Positions 57,081 to 64,000 of a stretch of DNA of 64,000 bases are shown one piece after another; the stretch's first letter is position 1; each line of letters begins with the position of its first letter. Made by a program: the position numbers and the translations under genes. The DNA is taken from assembly GCF_003711515.1 (NCBI RefSeq), contig NW_021167079.1, positions 6,752,385-6,816,384 on the forward strand. Direction: 5' to 3'. The notes under the pieces are model-generated. The model was not told the origin of the DNA. It ran no database searches and saw nothing but the letters and a program-made list of their open reading frames with translations. This DNA is from Sodiomyces alkalinus F11 (Eukaryota; Ascomycota; Sordariomycetes; Glomerellales; Plectosphaerellaceae).

Positions 57081-58562
57081 ATGATCTCGCCACGCGCCGT
57101 TTTCCGCTTCATCTACGGCAGCTCCTACTTTATTCTCTGCGTCCTCACGGCAGCCCTGCTCCTCATCACCCCGGGCGACGCCATCTTCAGGGCGTACCAG
57201 AATAAGCAGCAATACAACATATGGATTCTAGTCGCGGCCCTCGGCTTCACCGTCGTCATCATCTCATTCATCTACACTCTTCGCCTGTATAATAACAAGA
57301 CGATTCTGGCCTCCATCCCCAAGCCATGGGTACCCATTGAAAAGGGCGACCTCCCGAAAAAGGTCTACGACATGATCACCTCCGGCCTCGATCGCAGTGC
57401 CGCCATTACGTTTGAAGCCAGGCCCCGCGTGGTACAATGCGCGCCCGAGACAAGGCAACTGGAAGTGGGAATAACGCACAGTACGAAGAACAGGACAACT
57501 CCGTCTGCATCGACCCATGGACTCCAAGAAAAACGAAGAGAGAGGACGGGAGAGAAGGAACAGGGCCGAGAGGAGGATGGAGCTGTCGATAACGATTATC
57601 AGCTGCTGAAGCTCAGGGACCGGAAGAGCGTGGAGATGCAACTGGGCGGTCCGTTACCACCACGCCCCCCTGTCTGGGGCCAGATCGAACACGGCGGTTG
57701 GGCGTCCCCCGAATCGCCCGACCTACCGAATCTACAATACATCCCCGTCGTGTTTGAACTGCCGCACCTTCTCGAGGCTAAAGCCCTCACCCACGCACCC
57801 CCGGACCCTACAGCAGCGGGTGCGCCCTCTCTAGATCCCGACGCGGTCGCTTTGCTCCAGCGGCCTCCCAACAGGGGCCTGCGGGAGTACTTGACACGCC
57901 TTTCGGATTTGGGGGTTTTGCCGATGGACTCGACCACGACGGAATTCCTCTCGCTGTACGAACACGCGAGGTTCTCGACGCGGGCGCTATCGGGCGCACA
58001 GTTCCGTGACCTCATGCACCTCTTCTCCGAGGTCCTGCGCAACATGGGTCCGCTGGATCCCACCGTCTTCGAACCCGTTTACGACGCCGACGACGTAGTC
58101 TACACGGATAGTGAGCCGGACCCCGCCGCGGACGGGGGGGACACGCCCACCGAGAGCAGCACGGGCAACGACGACGACACCACGCCTCCGTTCGAGGCGG
58201 GCCCGGCGGCCAGCGCACAAAGCACGCCCTCGCGCGCCGTTACCCGGGGCTCGCGCGGTTTACGGCGACAGACGTCTTTCCCGCCCAACGCGGCGAGGTC
58301 TTCTGCGGGAGGAGACGCCATTTCGCGGACGTCGACTGCGACGGGCAGCATCAAGAGGACGCGGCGGCAGCCGACGTGGCCTCTGCAGAGGCAACAACAA
58401 CAACAACAACAACAGAAGCAACCATATCACGCGTCATCTCAGGCCAGCTTGCGAACCGCGGCTTCCTCGTCCGGAGCGTCGGCTACGTCGGTGATTCGAC
58501 TTGCTGGGCCGATGGACGCTACGGACTTGCCCTATGTGTTGACGTTGACGGACTCGAGATGA
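57081..58562 (+). CDS. DLT1: Defect at low temperature protein 1 (Dlt1)
   Basis: Dlt1 is a fungal membrane protein required for growth at low temperature in yeast; its activity is unknown. A single exon gives 493 aa. Two N-terminal membrane segments lie at about 13-31 (GSSYFILCVLTAALLLITP) and 47-67 (WILVAALGFTVVIISFIY), followed by LRLYNNKTILASIPKPWVPI, a family hallmark. The conserved middle has WGQIEHGGWASPESPDLPNL, FELPHLLEAKALTHAPPDP and AVALLQRPPNRGLREYLTRL. The C-terminal 150 residues are low-complexity, with an eight-Gln run from (CAA)n and a conserved end ATSVIRLAG..DLPYVLTL. A charged stretch of about 60 residues (EKRRERTGEKEQGREEDG) after the first block looks like an insertion; an unspliced intron there cannot be excluded. 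Confidence 0.9.
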   Translation: MISPRAVFRFIYGSSYFILCVLTAALLLITPGDAIFRAYQNKQQYNIWILVAALGFTVVIISFIYTLRLYNNKTILASIPKPWVPIEKGDLPKKVYDMITSGLDRSAAITFEARPRVVQCAPETRQLEVGITHSTKNRTTPSASTHGLQEKRRERTGEKEQGREEDGAVDNDYQLLKLRDRKSVEMQLGGPLPPRPPVWGQIEHGGWASPESPDLPNLQYIPVVFELPHLLEAKALTHAPPDPTAAGAPSLDPDAVALLQRPPNRGLREYLTRLSDLGVLPMDSTTTEFLSLYEHARFSTRALSGAQFRDLMHLFSEVLRNMGPLDPTVFEPVYDADDVVYTDSEPDPAADGGDTPTESSTGNDDDTTPPFEAGPAASAQSTPSRAVTRGSRGLRRQTSFPPNAARSSAGGDAISRTSTATGSIKRTRRQPTWPLQRQQQQQQQQKQPYHASSQASLRTAASSSGASATSVIRLAGPMDATDLPYVLTLTDSR

Positions 58563-59641
58563 GGGGAGGGAAACGCGAGATGTACTGAGAACGGTCGAGA
58601 CTGGCATGGCATAGCAAGGGAACGGGACACTTTAATGAATTGAATGACTTTGGACAAGCGTTGGATGGAATTGGGAATGTACTATATGGGATAGATAGGG
58701 GCAATGATCCCCCCGAGTCGGGGGATCCCTTGGAGAGACGGAGGATCATTGTCGACTCGATACTTCTTAATGATAATCGTCTTGTTGCGGCAGCGACTAC
58801 TTGTTACTATCATCTGTGTGGCGGTACTTGCCGATTTGACGGATAGTCGACCCGGATTGCTCGTCCTCGGCGGGAGGTTGCGCCCGTCCATGTCCGAGTA
58901 GGGCATTTGGGAAGGGAAAAGGGGACAGGGAAAAGGGAAATTAAATACCTGCCTAGACTAGAAGACTGTAGGTCGTGCATGTGGTCCATTGGTCGGATCC
59001 AGTCGTTTACTTGAGCGGATCGGAGTACGACGGCACGGCACGGCACGGCACGGCTCTCGGCACCGAAAGGCCCAGCGCCAAGGCCGGTCGCAACTGGACA
59101 CCGGGTCACGGATTCGGTCCGACACAAAAGCTACTTACTAACTCTCTAGCGGGCCGGAACTGCTGACAGACAAAGGATGTGTACACAAGACGCGTTTGAA
59201 CAAGGACACCAAATTTTTTTTTTTTTTTTGAGAAATATTGGCTCTTATCTTTATTCGTCTTAAGATCTATGAGCAGTCTATTTCCAGATCATCGTGCGCC
59301 GATATAAACCAAAAGAAAATGCCCCTGGCGCCGTCATGAGGTCGTAACCTTGAAGCGTTTTGCAACGCTTCGGTCGTATCCTGTGGTGGTTGCCTTCCTG
59401 GCAGACCGACCCGACAGAAGAGCAGGGTAATGGTGGGAATCCCCCATCAAGGAATGCAGCAAAAGACGACAACTATTGGTCCGTCTGATGTATATGTGCA
59501 GATAGATCCTGGGATAACCGCCCTGAAAACGAAGTATGTGGGGGTGAAGAGGGGTAGCTTTCTTTGGAGAGAAGGTCTTACTTACGAAGACCCGGACTCG
59601 ATCCAGAAAGAAAGCTATTTAATGCCGCACATGAAAACCAT
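58563..59641. other. Convergent 3' flanks of DLT1 and the aldo-keto reductase gene
   Basis: 1.1 kb with no supported gene. It contains (CGGCA)4-5 at about 59030-59053 and T16 at 59214-59229. Confidence 0.5.
59030..59053. repeat. Tandem pentamer (CGGCA)n
   Basis: Between four and five perfect copies of CGGCA (read ACGGCACGGCACGGC). Confidence 0.9.
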
Positions 59642-60562
59642 TCAGTCCTTGGACTTATGCATGGTGCCAGTGACGTAGCGCTCCCTGCCGAGCTCGTTAA
59701 GGGCCCGAATGTCCTCAGGGGCGAGCTTAAAGTCGAAGCTTTCGAGGTTGCTCTTAATCCGGTGGGCCGTCAAGCTCTTGGGCAGGACAATGTTACCGCG
59801 GGAGGCGTTCCAGTTGAGGAGGACCTGGGCGGGGGTGCGCCGGTACTTGGCAGCGATGGCGATGACGGTGGGGTCCTCGAGCTTATTGCCGCGGGCGAGC
59901 GGGGAGTAGGCCTCGATGCGGATGCCGTGCCGGGCGCAGAGCTCGACGAGCTCCTCGCGCTGGCAGAACGGGTGCACCTCGATCTGGTTGACGGCCGGCA
60001 CGACCCTGGCGTGTCGGAGGAGGGACTCGATGTGGCCGGCGCCGAAGTTGGACACGCCGATGGACCGCACCTTGCCCAGCTTCTGGGCCATCTCGAGGGC
60101 GCGCCACGAGGCCAGCCGCTTCGCTTCGTCCTCGGCGGGCGAGTGGATGAGGTAGAGGTCGAGGTAGTCGAGGCCGAGCTTGGCCAGGGACGCGCAGAGG
60201 GCGTCGAAGGTGGCCTCGAAGCCATGGTCGGCGTCCCAGAGCTTGGAACAGACGAACACCTCCTCGCGGGGCGTGCCGGTCTCCTCGAGCCAGCGGCGGA
60301 TGGCGCGGCCGCAGGCCTCCTCGTTGGCGTACCGCGCGGCCGAGTCGATGTGGCGGTAGCCGGCGTCGAGGGCCGCCCTCACGGCATCCTCTGTCTCTTG
60401 GCCGTTGGGGGCCTTGTAAACGCCCAGGGCGACCTGGGGGATCAGGTTGCCGTCGTTGAGCTTAACTGATTGCACAGGCTTGGTGGGCTTAGAGGTCTTG
60501 GTCTTGGTGGGGAAGACTTGACGCTCGGGAGAGGTCTCGGGAGTGAGTGCGGAGGGTGCCAT
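59642..60562 (-). CDS. Aldo-keto reductase
   Basis: NADPH-dependent reductase of carbonyl substrates, AKR superfamily (2,5-diketogluconate reductase/aldose reductase-like). A single exon gives 306 aa from MAPSALTPETSPERQ. The catalytic tetrad is complete: Asp73 and Tyr78 in DAGYRHIDSAARYANE, Lys107 in VCSKLWD, His140 in DLYLIHSP. The cofactor blocks GVSNFGAGHIESLL, VNQIEVHPFCQREELVELC, EAYSPLARG and IVLPKSLTAHRIKSNLESFD are present; the KS..R pattern fits NADPH preference. A 30-residue Lys/Pro/Thr-rich extension precedes the usual N-terminus (VKLNDGNLIPQVALGVY). Its direct substrate cannot be assigned. The opposite-strand ORF (59564-60469) is a shadow. Confidence 0.93.
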   Translation of the reverse strand: MAPSALTPETSPERQVFPTKTKTSKPTKPVQSVKLNDGNLIPQVALGVYKAPNGQETEDAVRAALDAGYRHIDSAARYANEEACGRAIRRWLEETGTPREEVFVCSKLWDADHGFEATFDALCASLAKLGLDYLDLYLIHSPAEDEAKRLASWRALEMAQKLGKVRSIGVSNFGAGHIESLLRHARVVPAVNQIEVHPFCQREELVELCARHGIRIEAYSPLARGNKLEDPTVIAIAAKYRRTPAQVLLNWNASRGNIVLPKSLTAHRIKSNLESFDFKLAPEDIRALNELGRERYVTGTMHKSKD

Positions 60563-60722
60563 TTTGTTTGGGTTTGCGGCGGAGGAAAAGGGAAAAGGAT
60601 GGAAGATTGGAAACTGAGTAATCACGGATAGCCAAAGATGACCGTAGCTTTGGGTACAAGAATAATGAGAGGATGAAGACAAAAGAGTCAACAGGAGGTA
60701 TGAGACGCTTGAGAATCAGGAC

Positions 60723-60764
60723 GAGGATGAGGATGAGGATGAGGATGAGGATGAGGATGAGGAT
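60723..60764. repeat. Tandem hexamer (GAGGAT)7
   Basis: Seven perfect GAGGAT copies lie 160 bp upstream of the aldo-keto reductase start, so probably in its promoter. Confidence 0.95.
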
Positions 60765-61650
60765 GGGAATGGGAGAGGTTTTCTGTCATCAAGGAGGACT
60801 CCTCGACCCCTTAAATACTTGGTTTGGGCTCACCGTTCTCCCTCGTCTTTCCTCCTCCTCTCGCCATCCGTTCAAAAGTAACCGCAACAAGCAGATTCCC
60901 CGTTTTCACCGTAATGTTTTCTCATCTTTCGGTGTACCTTCGACGGCCTCGACGGCGGCCTGTAGACCTTCAAAGACGGCGTATGCCGCGCCGTCACTTC
61001 ACACAGCCGATGTGGACCCTTACGGGTATTTCCCGGATCAGAGCGCAGCATTCTGAACGACACCGTTTCAAAAGTTTCAAGGGTTTCGATGCGTGGACCA
61101 AGACCGCTGCGAGAACTCTGGAGCCTTGCGGGCTGTAAGGCTCCACGGCTGAGAAGAATCTTCCAATATCTGCCACTCGACTCGCTGCAAGACTTCGGAG
61201 GGGATCCAGTGCCTAGTTTTCGTGTCTCCAGTTTCCGGGGGACGAGCTTGGCTGGAGATAACCCAGGATGACGGCATGTCGTGGAAGGGGGGAGTCGGGA
61301 GACCTAGGGCCCATAGGTAAGGCGGTCGCTGTGTTAACCGTTAAACCAGGAGAGGTTGAGCCGTGATTGGCCCGTGCCTGATATACTGTAGTGTACCTAA
61401 GGGTAAGAGATTCAGCGTCGATCGTGTCAAGATCCAGTTAAAGGTCCGCTTTTGAGAAACAAAACGGTGGAAATGGCTTCTTGGCGCTGGTGAGCAGAGG
61501 TTGACGAACTTAGCGACGAAAAAAAGAATCTTATTTCCTTTCTTCTAGAAAAGAAAAAGGGAAAAGTCTGACGACATGACATAAGATCCTTGTACTCCCC
61601 TACGTTAAAGAGCTAAGTTGTGGCCAAGGTACTTGTAAGTGGCGGTCTCG

Positions 61651-61712
61651 GTGGGTAAGTGGTGGGTAAGTGGTGGGTAAGTGGTGGGTAAGTGGTGGGT
61701 AAGTGGTGGGTA
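61651..61712. repeat. Minisatellite, 11-bp unit GTGGGTAAGTG, 5.6 copies
   Basis: Five perfect units plus a partial sixth (GTGGGTA). Each unit contains GGTAAGT, a strong splice-donor-like word, although no exon is evident nearby. Confidence 0.95.
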
Positions 61713-63398
61713 TCATTCGTATCATTCCCCATAGTTCTTCTCCATATACTTACAGAAGATACCCACCAGCTACACTCCATGAACTTCATAGTAAGCACAT
61801 GTATTTCCCACCTCAACTGGGTCGGTGGAGGTTTCGGCAGCCGACGGGTCGGTCGTCCTTTGGTCGGTCAACGGTCGGCCGGACCGGATGATAAGCTGCT
61901 GCCTTGATGCTCCAAGCCTTCAGTGCTGCGCGTCGATCCTGTCCCTGAATTTCCCATTCCTTGCCACGGCGGAGCAGGCAGGGAGCAATAACATGCGAGT
62001 CTGTAAGGGCTCGCTGCTGTTACTGGGCCGTAAGATCAACGCCGATATGAAAATCCCGCAGATACCACTGATTTAGCAGATAGCTGTTCTCTTCCGTCAT
62101 GATTGGAGAATCCAAACGTAGTCCCCTCTTATTCTGATATGCTGGCCCGTTTCATCGGTGTTCATCTCCTGCGTAAAAGGGGGTTAACGGATCGATCCAC
62201 CTGTGGGTATGTTTTGAGAGGTTTCCTTCCATGCGCCGATCACTATGTCTGACTACCACGTAGCGTCTTTAACGGTAGACGGCTCTCATCGTGGTAGGCG
62301 TCAAATAGTGGGTTGGAGAGGAGAGAATACACTTACTTCCAAGGGTCTGACACTCGGTATCAGGGGGAAACTCCACGGAAACTCCACACGAGACCCTTTT
62401 CGCATCGTGAGACCATGTGGCTAAATGTGGGAAATCACTTCGCAGACATTCACAAAATGCCCGGGACCTTTCTGACACTCACCACTCTGATAATAGGGGT
62501 CCTGCTGTCTAGCCCCCCAGCTGATTAGTATGGTGTCGGTCTAGGCAGATGCAGATACAGGCAGATCGTGCATCATCAGTCAGACGACATCACCTCCTCA
62601 TCTCCAATCATGCCCTCTTTAAGACCGTAGTTCCCCCGAGACGTCGCCACGACCAGCTTTTGATCCGAACGGTGAGCGTCCAAGAAATCAGAAGAACCCG
62701 AAAACGGTGAAACTAGAAGGCATCCTAGAACCTCGGCTGCATTGCGGCCGCAGTTGGAGAGGCAAGGAAGGTGAAAAGTCGGTCGACAGCTTGCGAGATC
62801 CGGTCTTGGGCCGCTCAAGTTCACAGGGTATGTATCACCTCCTTCCCGTACGTGTACAGAAAACTGGATTTCTGCCTGCAGGCGCTGGAGCCCTGGCGGG
62901 GTCATAACCCACTGTTTCGACATTGCTGTGGATCTCGCTGTGCGTCTCGTCACGCCGCGGAAGCAAAGGTTCATGCTTCTACGTGGAGCGCAAAGGTAGC
63001 ATCACATAACATGTCGCCGAAGTTCCAGGAAGAAAAGAGGACAGTTGGTGAAACGTGGTCGAACGACGGTAGCCGGTGAAGTTGAAGTTGGTAAATCCCC
63101 CCAATCTCGAAGGTCTTAATAACAGGGAAGAATGAAATCGTCTGGACATGTAAACTTCTACCAATCCAATCCACGTTCGAACCACCACCCCTGATTGAGG
63201 CTGAATGGCAACGACAGGATAGGATGGAGGTGCGAAGTACGAATAAAGTGTCCCGGAACTCGGCTCGGCTGCCTGCAGGATAAGGATGAGAAAACCCCCG
63301 ATGCACGGGCCAACCGTAAACTGAGCCAGTTCGGTAGTTATATCCCGAGAAGAAGGAAGCTTACATAACTTAAGTTGATAAGGTAGCTTGACTTCATT

Positions 63399-63445
63399 CT
63401 TATCTTATCACACATATTATCTTATCACACATCTTATCTTATCAA
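63399..63445. repeat. Tandem CTTATCACACAT-type repeat
   Basis: Three imperfect copies of CTTATCACACAT separated by TATCTTATC words, about 210 bp upstream of the gene at the right edge. Confidence 0.8.
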
Positions 63446-63651
63446 AGTCCAGCTCCACACGAGCCTGGAAAAATGGCAACCACAGCTCTACCTTATGCGA
63501 CGACGCATCATCAGAAGGTCTACGGGTGATGACCCGTCCTCACTTCACATTGCATAATAACGGTTCCTCTCACACTTGAGATCTGATTCTGCCCGTATAC
63601 ATCAAAGAAGTCAAGGTCGCAGGAGTGTCCTAGTAGCTTGAGCCTCCCACG

Positions 63652-64000
63652 ATGGCTCCCTCAACTCCAGCTTCTTCGGCTGCCCAACAGTCACAGCTCC
63701 CCTCAACAACCGACTTTACTACGCTCTACAACCGCATCTCCCTGGCGACAGAAAAAGAGTCGGCCTTCCTTTCCGCCATGCGCGCCAAGTACCCCTCTCT
63801 CCAGCGCCCCACCACTTCCACTCCCACCACCTCCACCTCCACCTCCACAGCCAACACCACCATCTCCACTTCCGATCCTCCAACGACGGCCAAACAAACC
63901 AGCTTCTCCTCACTCAACACCAACACAGCCAGACCAACCCAGCCAGAAACAGCAATCGGGCCCAACCCCCGCAATCCCTTCGGCAAAACCAAAGCCCAGC
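63652..64000 (+). CDS. Hypothetical protein, 3' part outside the window
   Basis: An open frame from ATG at 63652 (context CACGATGG) runs to the window edge without a stop, at least 116 codons. It begins MAPSTPASSAAQQSQLPSTT, followed by a short helical-looking segment, FTTLYNRISLATEKESAFLS, and AMRAKYPSLQ. A long Thr/Ser/Pro-rich stretch follows. The segment before the Thr-rich tract has the look of a conserved N-terminal helix, but I do not recognise the family. Two frames on the other strand are also open here because of the Thr repeat and are less likely. Confidence 0.55.
   Translation, partial: MAPSTPASSAAQQSQLPSTTDFTTLYNRISLATEKESAFLSAMRAKYPSLQRPTTSTPTTSTSTSTANTTISTSDPPTTAKQTSFSSLNTNTARPTQPETAIGPNPRNPFGKTKAQ

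Larger units (their letters stand above)
60563..63651. other. 3.1 kb gene-poor region with several tandem repeats
   Basis: No ORF here has recognisable protein features; the longest (132 codons, 62576-62974) looks random. Base composition is not AT-rich, so it is not an obvious RIP relic. It holds (GAGGAT)7 at 60723-60764, an 11-bp minisatellite at 61651-61712 and (CTTATCACACAT)-type repeats at about 63399-63445. A non-coding RNA or fast-evolving gene could be missed by reading alone. Confidence 0.55.

Noticed and set aside
59564..60469. 301-codon ORF opposite the aldo-keto reductase
   Set aside because: Shadow frame; the minus strand has the complete catalytic tetrad.

Overview
The window is nuclear DNA from a filamentous ascomycete, most likely a Sordariomycete. 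Genes are dense and lie on both strands. Most carry short introns of about 50-140 bp with GT..AG ends and CTGAC or TACTAAT-like branch points. Homologues are closest to the fungal forms of housekeeping proteins such as Mif2, Sey1, Ndc1, Dlt1, Rds1 and Emi1. I find no bacterial, viral or plasmid features. There is one 30-base assembly gap (25305-25334).

Layout. 1-8.1 kb: a dienelactone hydrolase cut by the left edge, YME2 (mitochondrial inner membrane), EMI1 (twin CX9C) and an SSA-type HSP70. 9.9-17.1 kb: MIF2 (CENP-C), RNH201 (RNase H2 catalytic subunit) and SEY1 (ER-fusion GTPase). 18-24.8 kb: a secreted Rds1-like ferritin-fold protein, a ketosamine-3-kinase and two unrecognised small genes. 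25.2-32.8 kb: LSC2 (succinyl-CoA ligase beta), tRNA-Ala(AGC), a zinc alcohol dehydrogenase, an AT-rich degraded island and ARP3. 34.3-47.8 kb: a taspase-like threonine aspartase, TFB4 (TFIIH), a UCS-domain (She4/UNC-45) protein, TRM2 and gamma-glutamyltranspeptidase. 48.2-60.6 kb: ALG11, COX18/OXA2, a Pep12-like syntaxin, NDC1, DLT1 and an aldo-keto reductase. 60.6-63.65 kb: a 3.1 kb gene-poor stretch with tandem repeats. The right edge cuts an unrecognised gene.

There is no obvious secondary-metabolite cluster, defence island or mobile system; this is mostly core genome. Some neighbours share divergent promoters and may be co-regulated. YME2/EMI1 are both mitochondrial. MIF2/RNH201 both have chromosome-cycle roles and share a duplicated ACGCGTCGA element. 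Syntaxin/NDC1 also diverge. Gene models were built by hand from splice signals, reading phase and family knowledge. All introns are predictions with no transcript evidence.

The most interesting signals are: a likely dual-start, dual-localised TRM2; the duplicated MCB-like element between MIF2 and RNH201; an 11-nt first coding exon in the gamma-glutamyltranspeptidase; three consecutive ARP3 introns with the rare donor GTTCGT; a dispersed family of AGGTACCT / TACGGAGTA palindromes in intergenic DNA; and a RIP-like AT-rich island.
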